From the NCBI GenBank assembly GCA_003445715.1, contig DMCS01000041.1:1-18565 (forward strand): a stretch of DNA of 18,565 bases. Direction: 5' to 3'. The DNA comes from Candidatus Mesolinea sp. GTDB taxonomy: Bacteria; Chloroflexota; Anaerolineae; Anaerolineales; Anaerolineaceae. The notes below the pieces were generated by a model. It was not told where the DNA came from and made no database searches. It worked only from the letters and a program-made list of their open reading frames with translations. Below, piece by piece: positions 9,101 through 16,485 of the stretch. Both the position numbers and the translations under genes were made by a program. Numbering within the stretch: the first letter of the stretch is position 1; every line of letters starts with the position of its first letter.

Positions 9101-11463
9101 GGAGCTTTGGCTTCAGGCTGATTGAGTAGCTCAAGGTAAGATCGATAAGCTGTTTCGATCTTACCCTGTGCAAAGTCCATATCCGCAGCCAAGACTTTGA
9201 AATCAAACGCATTGTTTTCCCGGGCTGCACGCTCACTGATCGCAGTTTGCAGAGTGCTGAGCTCCTTCTGGACCACGGTTTTAGGTTGCGTGCTCAAGTC
9301 CTGTTCGGCTAAAAGCAATCTCACGTAATCTTTGAGAACATCGTCCTTACGGCTGGCTTGCCAAGCGAAGCGCAACATTGGCTGCGCGCTGGAAAAGTCC
9401 CCGATTTCATATAAGACCTTACCGAGCGTCTGAGCTAACTCTGGGTCGGAAGTGTAATCTTTTTCTAATGGGCTCAGCACCGACCAAGCTTCGCTAAGGT
9501 AACCATGTGCCAAAAAGGCTTTCGCCAGTAGTAAACGCACCTGTGCATCATCCGGTGCGAGCTGGTAAGCCTGCTTGAGTACACCGATGGCTTCGGTAGG
9601 CTTGTCGTTTTCTAAATAGAGTTTGCCCAATTCGGTTAATATTTCCCGATGCGGAGGTAGAGCCTCTTTCGCTTTACGCAAGGACTCCATCGCCTTATCA
9701 GTCTGACCTAATTTTGTCCAGATGCGCGCCAAAGCTAACCAGCTATCCGGTTTTTCGGGTGCGATGGTTGAGGTTTGCTCGAGAAGTTGAACAGCGGTTT
9801 GCTCTTCGCCTTTTTGAATATAGGCGTTACACAAAGTAACTAAAGCTTCACCATCCAAAATGTCCCGCGCGAGGAAGTTTTCACAGATAGGGATGGCAAC
9901 CTCAGGTTTGCTGGCTTTGATGGCAACATCTGCATAAGTCAGCAGGTTGGCACGTTGGGGCTCAGGATCTGAGGAAATGATTTGATGGTAAATCTCGAAG
10001 GCTTTTTCTGGCTGCTGAGTTTGCAAAAAAAGATTCGCGAGCGCAATCTGATTGTTCAGGTCCTCAGGCTCATAGAGGGAGACAAGAACTGAAGACTGTA
10101 TCGCCGCATCAATATCGGCAGTGTGCCGGTAAATCTCGCCGGCTAAGCGGAGCGTCTCAACATCATTCGGATTTTCCGCCAAGGCTTTGGTGATCAGGTC
10201 TTCGGCTAAGGCAAATTGTTTGTTTTCGAAGGCATATTGCGCTGCGCGCAGATAATCGCCCTGCTGGGAAAATTGCAAAAGTTCTTTGGTTGAGCTAGCT
10301 GATGCAGTGCACATTTCTTTTAAAGAATCGCTGTCAAGGCCGAGTTGAGTGCGCAGTTGTGGATAACGCAAACACAGCAGCGTTTTGCTGGGTGAGTCGG
10401 GCAGCTGCTTGAGTAGTTCGAGCGCATGCTCTTCATCATCATGCAAGAGCAAAAATTCTGCATACGCTTCTTTGTAAGCGGATTCGTCAGGAGCTAAACG
10501 CAGCACTTCTTCCCAGGTTTTACGCGCTTCTTCAGGATCGGTTTTTTCCAATTCGAGCGCCAAATTGCGCATTAAACGCGCTTGGTTCACCTTTAGCTCA
10601 GCGAATGCTTTTTGAATCGCTGCGAGCGCAGCCTCTTTTTGCCCAGCAGTCCGGTTCAAAAAGGCAATCTTCTGCAGTTCTTGCACCTTCTCGTAGGTTG
10701 GGGAGTTTTCAGATTTTCGCGACTGGGTCTTTTCCTCTTCGATGTCAGGGTTAGCGGATAAAAAGTTGGCAGCTAAGCGCTCGATAAAACGCTTAGTCTC
10801 GTAATTTTCTAAAATTTGCAGGCAAATGCGTTGGAATTCTAAGCTGGCATGCTCGAAAGTATCTGCTAAATGCTGAAGGCGTGTCTCTGCATCTGTCGGG
10901 GTGCATTCAACAGCATGCACGATGAGTTCAACGGTCTTGGGTACGAGCGCTTGTGGCGTGGTGTGCAAGAGTTCCTGCACCAAGCCTTCAAAATCAGGGA
11001 CGAACGCAGGCGCGCAGGCAAAAGCTGCTTGCCACAAGTTGAGGTTATTGCGTGGTGTGGCGAGGAATTCGCCTGCCCCTGCCCAGCTGTGATTTGCAAC
11101 GTAAAACTGCCGCAGGCTAAGTGCCATGAGGCCAGCTTCTTCCAATGAGCTGGGTTCCAAGCCAGTCAGGCGAATAGTTTCGAGCGTCTTACTGGCTTTG
11201 GCTGTCAGGACTTCCAAAATATCAACCTCTGCGTCGCGCAAATTTAGGCGTGGCAGCTCTGGATCAATGATAAAGGCGGCTAAGATACCCGGCTGCCACA
11301 AGGCTGGATCAGCCTGGGCAAATTGCAAAAACCCGCTAATACGGTTGCCTTGCTCGATTTCTTTCCAAACCAGGCGTTCATTGCGAAATGCGCTAATAAT
11401 TGCTCTGCCCTGTGCAGAGCCGAAGCGATCCATCACTTCGCGTAAAAAGCTTTCAGCGCTCAT
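6103..11463 (-). CDS. Giant TPR-repeat scaffold protein (1786 aa)
   Basis: Very long cytoplasmic protein built mainly of tetratricopeptide repeats, 34-residue helical hairpins that bind partner proteins. The first 250 or so residues are helical without clear TPR consensus; repeats are obvious from about 260 onward and very regular from about residue 1350 to near the end, with units ending in P and carrying the W/G/Y/A/P TPR pattern (for example YYLEAGLQSQAEETLYRSL). No catalytic motif, membrane segment or signal peptide is seen. I start it at 11463 because that ATG has GGAGG five bases before it; an ATG at 11475 would add four residues but has AAAGGA abutting it with no spacer. The stop overlaps the peptidase start, suggesting a complex of the two proteins. 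Two long minus-strand gaps between repeat groups (for example around 480-560 in protein terms) show no break in frame. Confidence 0.88.
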   Translation of the reverse strand: MSAESFLREVMDRFGSAQGRAIISAFRNERLVWKEIEQGNRISGFLQFAQADPALWQPGILAAFIIDPELPRLNLRDAEVDILEVLTAKASKTLETIRLTGLEPSSLEEAGLMALSLRQFYVANHSWAGAGEFLATPRNNLNLWQAAFACAPAFVPDFEGLVQELLHTTPQALVPKTVELIVHAVECTPTDAETRLQHLADTFEHASLEFQRICLQILENYETKRFIERLAANFLSANPDIEEEKTQSRKSENSPTYEKVQELQKIAFLNRTAGQKEAALAAIQKAFAELKVNQARLMRNLALELEKTDPEEARKTWEEVLRLAPDESAYKEAYAEFLLLHDDEEHALELLKQLPDSPSKTLLCLRYPQLRTQLGLDSDSLKEMCTASASSTKELLQFSQQGDYLRAAQYAFENKQFALAEDLITKALAENPNDVETLRLAGEIYRHTADIDAAIQSSVLVSLYEPEDLNNQIALANLFLQTQQPEKAFEIYHQIISSDPEPQRANLLTYADVAIKASKPEVAIPICENFLARDILDGEALVTLCNAYIQKGEEQTAVQLLEQTSTIAPEKPDSWLALARIWTKLGQTDKAMESLRKAKEALPPHREILTELGKLYLENDKPTEAIGVLKQAYQLAPDDAQVRLLLAKAFLAHGYLSEAWSVLSPLEKDYTSDPELAQTLGKVLYEIGDFSSAQPMLRFAWQASRKDDVLKDYVRLLLAEQDLSTQPKTVVQKELSTLQTAISERAARENNAFDFKVLAADMDFAQGKIETAYRSYLELLNQPEAKAPQTYYHIQHQLGRSALSLKDYDTSLTALQEALMVNPNDLRVRHTLAEAYIAAGLRSEGLAAARAALQLAPTELENVLWYSDFCTRNHNEREAIQLLKDTLYLLPDERALYLALARTYLAADEPEEAKQTLSRMLSTEGISTEEYVNVANIYLHMNDSAEASKIIKKAIANNPSPDFAETRDLVTSILRLGDAAAALQLLSELEGELGAHPAYPLLKSDTLAANKRFIPALQKLESLLREVEFANEMLPFEAFTPPEQEQDVIEYSKAGVYYRAAQLERITGDLAAAHKHAGLACSLQPENLSYVLLKAELDFALHKSEKLETILESVAQAEDSAARQAITHLLATHALLQQDEAKISLLMEHFLSREAQTPVYFACRAFASWRQGKEAEAQTHLLAGEQLLDNLVLSSALQSFSIPQHFEWVWQAFALALAAWECQAWSLANKCFASALAEAKTNPVINQALANYLVEKARVTANAEALRILTHKPEPFSTEKTDQEVHEEQISIAGRYLSAADMLPALKIGKAVFTSRWDDEDELKAYVKTSQQAAQVLSVQLSDEAIDTICAAFPEDCEVQFQAALQVLYKNPDACAEKATALIAKAPRNARFYALQALASRDETEKAIEAIEKALEIWPDEPDWHTIAGALYEQREQYELAAQHLEEALRIQPKQPHYWQMLGDIKVLEKDYHAARDYFSKAIELFPENAEALSALAVINQQLGEYQAAIACLRQAEQLDPENKVYAEQIAECYLALKDYTAALEEAGRALQADPRSAQALLTKIKALIGKHQFDQARNNLQAARKLVTDTIPFDLLEIALDATVSKKSGLNACLALAEAYPENVEVLNNLAYYYLEAGLQSQAEETLYRSLAIDPHNAYTLLSLGRIDRKRGNLDQALAHLSQAIAINPSLTEAYLEMGKTYQDRRDVEKALETYHRAISMVEKDPRAYVLAAAAYKDSKDYQNAEYMLRQAAELSPNDPMIRRQLASIVALNLVNNLQEAPKRR

Positions 11464-11468
11464 TACCG

Positions 11469-11473
11469 CCTCC
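11469..11473 (-). promoter_or_regulatory. Ribosome binding site that decides the giant TPR start
   Basis: GGAGG lies five bases before the ATG at 11463 and overlaps the alternative ATG at 11475. This favours the shorter 1786-residue product. Confidence 0.65.
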
Positions 11474-11501
11474 ATTCCTTTGCATCTGGATGTGAGCTTG
11501 T

Positions 11502-11831
11502 TTAGGGCAAGCCAATAAAGGGCTTTAGGAAGTAATAAGCCGCTGCCAGCAAGACCAAGCTCAAGAAAACAAAGAAGATTCCGATCCCAGAGGTGGAGCG
11601 GGAAAGCTCGTTGAGGGAATTTATCAGCAGTGAGGCGTTTCCTACCAGACCACTGGCTCCATCGGTTATTCCTTTTTCCGCTAATTTAGTGGTTTGCTTA
11701 GCAATGGTCTCGACGTTCTTATTGATTGCCTGCCGCGCCAAAATTATGATACTTAGGACGAGACAAATAACACCAAAAGCTAAAAGCGCATAACCCACAT
11801 AAACAATTATTTCAGTTGCATCCGGTAGCAT
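11502..11831 (-). CDS. Small membrane protein with two transmembrane helices
   Basis: A 109-residue protein I do not recognise. Residues about 8-31 and 83-105 are strongly hydrophobic and long enough to span the membrane. Between them lies a roughly 50-residue helical, polar loop (AINKNVETIAKQ...LNELSRS) that could be amphipathic. There is no signal-peptide cleavage site. It begins with AAGGAGG five bases before ATG and is the first gene downstream of the internal sigma-54 promoter, 38 bases ahead of the giant TPR gene. It may anchor the TPR-peptidase complex to the membrane, be cleaved by the peptidase, or act as a membrane effector; the sequence does not decide between these. Confidence 0.8.
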   Translation of the reverse strand: MLPDATEIIVYVGYALLAFGVICLVLSIIILARQAINKNVETIAKQTTKLAEKGITDGASGLVGNASLLINSLNELSRSTSGIGIFFVFLSLVLLAAAYYFLKPFIGLP

Positions 11832-11867
11832 TAAAGCCTCCTTATAAAAAAGCTATTAGAGGCATAG

Positions 11868-11884
11868 ATGCAACTAGCGTGCCA
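11868..11884 (-). promoter_or_regulatory. Sigma-54 (-24/-12) promoter for membrane-TPR-peptidase genes
   Basis: The minus strand reads TGGCACG-CTAG-TTGCAT, a full match to the TGGCACGnnnnTTGCA consensus with the required ten bases between GG (11883-11882) and GC (11871-11870). The predicted start is near 11858, giving a 27-base leader that contains AAGGAGG for the membrane gene starting at 11831. It lies entirely in the 65-base gap after the activator gene stop. The presence of rpoN and a sigma-54 activator directly upstream makes chance unlikely. Confidence 0.88.
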
Positions 11885-11896
11885 GACTGGTTAATC

Positions 11897-13081
11897 TCAA
11901 TGCTTGGCAGCGCTGCTATTCACTATTTCTGGAGGGAGGTGACTGAGATCGATAGCGGCATCATCGCATAAGAGGACTGCGCGTTCGATGACGTGCCGCA
12001 GTTCGCGAATATTACCGGGCCATTCGTAAGCCATTAAGGCATTCATGGCGCGTTCGCTCACGTCAGTGATATTGGTGCCCATGTTAAGGTTATATTTGCG
12101 TAAGAACAAGCCAACTAACTCGGGGATATCTTCCGGCCGTTGTGAGAGAGGGGGCAAATCGAGGTCAACAACTTTCAGACGGTAATACAAGTCCTCGCGG
12201 AAGGTGTTGTTAGCCATCATTTCTTTGAGGTTGCGGTTGGAGGCAGCGATAATTTGCACATCCACCTTGATGAGATTCGTGCCGCCTAGGCGGCGAAAGG
12301 AGCGTTCTTCGATAGCACGCAGTAGCTTCGCTTGCAGCTCCAATGGCATAGAAGCAATTTCATCCAAGAACAGAATGCCGCCGTCTGCAACTTCCATCAA
12401 GCCTAGCTTGCGGTGGGTGGCGTTGGTGAAAGAGCCGGCTTCATGCCCAAAAAGCTCCGTCTCGAACATGGTTGCAGGGATCGCCGGACAGTTGACGTCG
12501 ATGAAAGGTTTGTTGGCTCGCGGGCCGGTTTTGTGAATGTAATTTGCCAAAACCTCTTTACCACTGCCGGTGGGACCAGTAATCAATACAGAAACGCAAG
12601 CATCTGAAGCGCGCCGGGCTAAACTGACCACAGAATGCATCACTGGCGAGCTGCCAATGATAAATTCGTCTTGGCCTTCGCTGGAGGCATGTAAATGGTT
12701 GAGTTCCCGACGCATCGAGACAACTTCTTCGGCGCGTTTTACGGATTTTTCGAGCTCGAGCAAATCCAATGGCTTTTCAATAAAATCTTGGGCGCCGTTT
12801 TTCATTGCTTCCACTGCCATGCTAATCTCGCCGTGTGCAGTGATAATAATTACTTGCGGGCGCATAGGCATTAGCGCCGTTTCGTTCAGCAGGTTAGGGC
12901 CGTAACCATCTGGCAGGCGCACATCTAAGATAATAATATCGGTGACTCCCTGAGCGATATACTTGCGCGCCTCGGCCATTGTACCGGCTTCTAAAACTTC
13001 ATAACCTCTGTTGCGTAGGAAGTCCGAAATTACCAAACGGGCGGTTTCTTCATCATCGACGACTAAAATTGTTGCAGACAT
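11897..13081 (-). CDS. NtrC-family sigma-54 activator lacking DNA-binding domain
   Basis: A 394-residue response regulator. Receiver domain 1-120 has the acidic pair D9/D10, phosphorylation site D53, T81 and K103. The AAA+ domain (about 140-375) has Walker A GPTGSGKE (169-176), Walker B ILFLDEI (236-242) and arginine fingers R295 and R301 in FREDLYYRL. The sigma-54 contact loop, normally GAFTGA, reads GSFTNA (216-221). The protein ends shortly after the AAA+ lid (WPGNIRELRHVIERAVLL, then LSHLPPEI), where NtrC proteins continue with about 60-80 residues including a Fis-type helix-turn-helix. The 65 bases to the next gene hold no such domain. DNA-binding-free activators such as FlgR of Helicobacter and CtcC of Chlamydia work from solution. 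It lies six bases after the kinase gene with only a weak ribosome site, so it is likely translationally coupled and phosphorylated by that kinase. Confidence 0.93.
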   Translation of the reverse strand: MSATILVVDDEETARLVISDFLRNRGYEVLEAGTMAEARKYIAQGVTDIIILDVRLPDGYGPNLLNETALMPMRPQVIIITAHGEISMAVEAMKNGAQDFIEKPLDLLELEKSVKRAEEVVSMRRELNHLHASSEGQDEFIIGSSPVMHSVVSLARRASDACVSVLITGPTGSGKEVLANYIHKTGPRANKPFIDVNCPAIPATMFETELFGHEAGSFTNATHRKLGLMEVADGGILFLDEIASMPLELQAKLLRAIEERSFRRLGGTNLIKVDVQIIAASNRNLKEMMANNTFREDLYYRLKVVDLDLPPLSQRPEDIPELVGLFLRKYNLNMGTNITDVSERAMNALMAYEWPGNIRELRHVIERAVLLCDDAAIDLSHLPPEIVNSSAAKH

Positions 13082-13087
13082 AGCTCT

Positions 13088-15019
13088 TTATTCAGCTTTG
13101 GGGATAAGCACATGGAACATTGTTCCCCCGGGGAAGCTTTCTACGTAAAGATTACCTTTGTGTGCTGTCATAATTCTTTTCGATATTGCCAAGCCAAGAC
13201 CAGTCCCTGTGCTCTTAGTGGTTACGAAAGGCTCAAAAATATGCTCGCGCAGGTCATCTGGAATCCCAGGACCGGAGTCAGCGACAATGACATCATATTG
13301 TGCTGGCATAAGGTGTGGGTCAGCCTCCGTTACTTTGATATTTAATGTGCCACCGGATTTTTCCATTGCCTGTATGGCATTATTGATTAGGTTTTCGAAT
13401 ACCCGCTCTAAGGCACGATAATCCGCTTTGACCATCGGATGGTCGGGGTGAACGTCAAAATTATACTTGATTTTGAGGTTCGTCATGCGCGGAGCAACTT
13501 TATCCAGAAGTTGCAGAATCAAGATGCTCAAATCCACAGGTACCAAGCGGTAGTCCACCGGTTTAGAAAACACAAGTGTTGAGTCCATTAGGTGGGTGAG
13601 GCGCATACAGTCACTTTGCAATCGGTTAACGAGCTCTTTGTGCGGGTCACCTGGCTTCATCGTCATGCCCATATATTGCAAACCGGTCATAATGCTGTTG
13701 ATAGGGTTTTTGACCTCGTGGGCAAACACAGCTGAAAGCTCACCAAGCCAGGCGCGCTGCTCTAGCTCCTGATTCTTGACGCGGATTTGCTCGCTCTGGC
13801 TGCGATCGCGCAAAATCAAGATGATGCTGATAACTTTTTCTTCCGAAAGTACGGGGATGCATTGGATTTCAGCTTGGAAAGACCTGCCGGTGCGTGTGCT
13901 GAGGTGGAAATCCTGCCCGATTTGGGTACTGATGCCCTGCCTGGCTGAAGCGAACATCCCAGCAAGCGATTGATTCCCAATGAGGATCATTTCGGCTTGT
14001 TGGCAGAAAGCCTCGCTTGTGGCGTAACCCAACATACTTTCTGCCGCTGGGCTCATCTCTGCGATCAGGAGATCGGGCGAGAGCAAGATAATGCCTTCTT
14101 CCAAGTTATCGATGAGTGCGTGTTCAATCTGCACCAACTGACGCACGTTTTGGAGTGTGTGTTGTGCATTTTCCACCCATGCCAGATGGTGAAGCGTGCC
14201 AGCGGTGAGCTTAGCGAGCAATGCAAGCTCGACAGATGTTTGCTCCGCAAGGCTGCCATTTCCAGAAGCGATGAGACAGCCTTCCAAGGTTTGATTGTAG
14301 AGAAGCGGAAGGGTGAGGAGATATTGGCTGCCCTGGACTAAGGCTATTTCTTGCAAGCTGGTTGCACGTGGCTGCCCAGCTTGCCAGATGGATATGTTGG
14401 TCGGATCAGCAAGGTCTTTAGGGCTTAGTTCCTGAGGGAATTGACTGCCCGGTGGAATTAGCTCTAAATCCATGCGCAGCAGCTGTTTTTTTTTGCTTTC
14501 GAACAGATAAGCGGCTAATGCTTGGGGGTGAATGTGGTCCCTCAGGACTTCTGCCGCTTTGGTGAGCGCCTTGAAGGAAGAATCCTGTTGCGTGATGGAG
14601 GTCAATTGTGTAAAAAAGTTGAGCAAGGTGTTTTCTAGCTGAGGCGCAACGGGGGCTTGCTCCGCATTGAAAATGAGCGCAACGATTTGATTGGTTTGGC
14701 TGAGCGATTTGATGTTTAGGTTTACTGGCAGCGTTTCATCCGGGGCGACTCTCAGGTGAACCTTCCGGCTTTCACTGCCAGTTGGGTTCGTATCTAATTT
14801 CTTGGAAAGGAGCTTTGTTAGAGAAATTCCTTTTAATTCTTCCGAGTGGTAACCCGTTAGAGTCTCGAATTGTTGGTTTGCAGCCAAGACGAGGTCATCA
14901 CTGCGGTTGTATAGCAGCGCCGCCGAGGGGATCAAGGCGAGGATCAAAGCGTAATCCAAGGTCGGTAAGTGGTCAGCGATGGGCTCAAAAGGGAGTTTGG
15001 GCGAAAATGAGCCGGGCAA
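13088..15019 (-). CDS. Cytoplasmic NtrB-type sensor histidine kinase (PAS-GAF-PAS)
   Basis: A 643-residue kinase without transmembrane helices. It shows an N-terminal PAS-like domain (about 25-120), a GAF-like region (about 130-285), a second PAS (about 295-410), the dimerisation/H-box FAHEVKNPINS with phospho-accepting H434, and an HATPase domain with N box ENLINNAIQAM (542-552), DSGPGIP (581-587), F box FEPFVTTK (595-602) and GTGLGL (605-610). This layout is that of NtrB/AtoS-like kinases that feed sigma-54 activators. The start is TTG at 15019, four bases after the rpoN stop, with AGGA seven bases before it; no other start lies upstream in frame and the next ATG would remove the first PAS. 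The signal is probably cytoplasmic, and the ligand cannot be told. Confidence 0.92.
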   Translation of the reverse strand: MPGSFSPKLPFEPIADHLPTLDYALILALIPSAALLYNRSDDLVLAANQQFETLTGYHSEELKGISLTKLLSKKLDTNPTGSESRKVHLRVAPDETLPVNLNIKSLSQTNQIVALIFNAEQAPVAPQLENTLLNFFTQLTSITQQDSSFKALTKAAEVLRDHIHPQALAAYLFESKKKQLLRMDLELIPPGSQFPQELSPKDLADPTNISIWQAGQPRATSLQEIALVQGSQYLLTLPLLYNQTLEGCLIASGNGSLAEQTSVELALLAKLTAGTLHHLAWVENAQHTLQNVRQLVQIEHALIDNLEEGIILLSPDLLIAEMSPAAESMLGYATSEAFCQQAEMILIGNQSLAGMFASARQGISTQIGQDFHLSTRTGRSFQAEIQCIPVLSEEKVISIILILRDRSQSEQIRVKNQELEQRAWLGELSAVFAHEVKNPINSIMTGLQYMGMTMKPGDPHKELVNRLQSDCMRLTHLMDSTLVFSKPVDYRLVPVDLSILILQLLDKVAPRMTNLKIKYNFDVHPDHPMVKADYRALERVFENLINNAIQAMEKSGGTLNIKVTEADPHLMPAQYDVIVADSGPGIPDDLREHIFEPFVTTKSTGTGLGLAISKRIMTAHKGNLYVESFPGGTMFHVLIPKAE

Positions 15020-15023
15020 AGGA

Positions 15024-16439
15024 CTATCCTGTGACGGTTTGGTGGTTATTTTGGCGCAGATGTGCCGGCAAGATGCCTTCCATCGAGCGGTACTTTGCTA
15101 CGGTGCGGCGGGCGATTTCAATGCCCTGTTTTTTTAGCTTTTCCTGAATTTCGGAATCGCTCATGGGGTGTTTTTCAGCTGCAATCATTTCTTTGATAAT
15201 TGTACGCTGAGAAAGGCTGCGATCAAAGAAAATCGCCAAAGGTACAATGCGTTTATTGGGTAACTGCACTGTTTTCCCGGAGACTGCTCTGGAGATCGTG
15301 GATTCATGCACATCAAGTTCTTTAGCTATTTCTGCTCGAGTGAGCGGCTGCATCTCCTTTTCGCCAGATACAATATAGTCTTTTTGCAGTACAACTAATT
15401 TTTCGAGCATGAGGCGCAAGGCGTTCGAGCGCTGTTGGATGCATTTTACCAGCAGAGAGGCTTTTTCTAAATCTTCTTTCCATTCGGTTTGCTTTTCCTC
15501 TTCCACTTGCTTAAGCGAGGCTTTGAAAAGTGGGTTTACACGCAGGGTTCCACGGATGGGATGGATAATTTCTACAACCAGCGGGTTTTCCGGGTTATCG
15601 TTGAGGAAGTAAATCAGGATATCAGGACGGTGATATACATCGGGGTTTCCGTTCATGGCTTTGTGCACCTCTCCCCACTGTGCTCGGGCTGGGAAGGGGT
15701 TGAGGTTCTCGCTGATAAACTCCGCGATCTGCTCCACCTGGGTTGAGGCAATGCCTAAATCATGTGCAATCTCAGCATAATGGCGCTGGCTGAGCTGGGG
15801 CAGATAACGACTGACGATCTCGCGGGTATATTTCGGGACGCTGTTAGTTTCTGCAAGTACTTCTATTTGGGTGAGCATGGCTTCACGCGGTTCGGCGGAA
15901 CACACACCGATCGGATCGCAATGCTTGAGGCGTTCGATGATCGGCATGATTTGACTGGGGAGTTTGTGATAATATCGGGCAATTTCCAGTGGGGTAGTGG
16001 TCAAAAAGCCGTCTTCATCCAAGTGGCTGAGGATGTAAGCAGCGATGGGGCGCTCTTCGGGATGCAGCTCTGCAGAAACCTGTTTGAGCACATAGGTTGG
16101 CAAGTCTACGATCATGGGGACAAAAGGCTCTTCAGGTCTGTCGTCATCATCGACGCTGCTGCCGGTGTAAAAATCTTCTGGTGCGGAGATAAACACAATC
16201 GGTTGATCGGATTGGTAATCCGTAGGTTGACTGCATATTGGGCAAGGTCCAGTAGGAGGGAGCAAACGCTTACAATTGGGGCAGCGGCGCTCTTCCACAA
16301 GCTCCAATGCCGGGTTAGAGGAGAGTTCGGACTCGACCTTTTCCAGAAGTTCATCCGCCGTCAAGCTCAGCAGCGACATAGTGGTTGCCAGGTGAGCTGA
16401 AGGCGTATGGAGTGGTTGTTGGTATTGGGTCTGAAGCAC
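15024..16439 (-). CDS. rpoN: RNA polymerase sigma-54 factor with inserted zinc ribbon
   Basis: A 471-residue sigma-54. Region I is at the very N-terminus (MLQTQYQQPLHTPSAHLA, then SLLSLTADEL and NPALEL). Next comes an unusual C53-x2-C56-x9-C66-x2-C69 motif (CPNC...CPIC), a zinc-ribbon signature where sigma-54 normally has the variable acidic region II. The core-binding part follows, then the helix-turn-helix (AEIAKELDVHESTISRAVSGK) and the RpoN box ARRTVAKYR (443-451), which reads the -24 element. I choose GTG at 16439 because GAGGAGG lies six bases before it and region I then starts at residue 1. A longer reading from ATG at 16571 adds 44 residues unlike sigma-54 and would place the sigma-54 promoter inside the gene. 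It heads the kinase-activator-TPR cluster. Confidence 0.93.
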   Translation of the reverse strand: MLQTQYQQPLHTPSAHLATTMSLLSLTADELLEKVESELSSNPALELVEERRCPNCKRLLPPTGPCPICSQPTDYQSDQPIVFISAPEDFYTGSSVDDDDRPEEPFVPMIVDLPTYVLKQVSAELHPEERPIAAYILSHLDEDGFLTTTPLEIARYYHKLPSQIMPIIERLKHCDPIGVCSAEPREAMLTQIEVLAETNSVPKYTREIVSRYLPQLSQRHYAEIAHDLGIASTQVEQIAEFISENLNPFPARAQWGEVHKAMNGNPDVYHRPDILIYFLNDNPENPLVVEIIHPIRGTLRVNPLFKASLKQVEEEKQTEWKEDLEKASLLVKCIQQRSNALRLMLEKLVVLQKDYIVSGEKEMQPLTRAEIAKELDVHESTISRAVSGKTVQLPNKRIVPLAIFFDRSLSQRTIIKEMIAAEKHPMSDSEIQEKLKKQGIEIARRTVAKYRSMEGILPAHLRQNNHQTVTG

Positions 16440-16445
16440 GAGAGA

Positions 16446-16452
16446 CCTCCTC
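16446..16452 (-). promoter_or_regulatory. Ribosome binding site that decides the rpoN GTG start
   Basis: GAGGAGG lies six bases before GTG at 16439. It is the only strong site near the conserved start of region I and argues against the upstream ATG. Confidence 0.8.
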
Positions 16453-16485
16453 TTCAAGTCAAGTATAGCTATCAATTCCCGTAGG

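Noticed and set aside
11502..11831. Bacterial gasdermin next to a caspase-like peptidase
   Set aside because: The protein is only 109 residues, is two hydrophobic helices with a polar loop, and lacks the beta-rich gasdermin size and pattern.
15762..16400. 212-residue plus-strand ORF opposite rpoN
   Set aside because: It is antisense to a well-supported sigma-54 gene, has no recognisable motif or ribosome site, and is a shadow of the coding strand.
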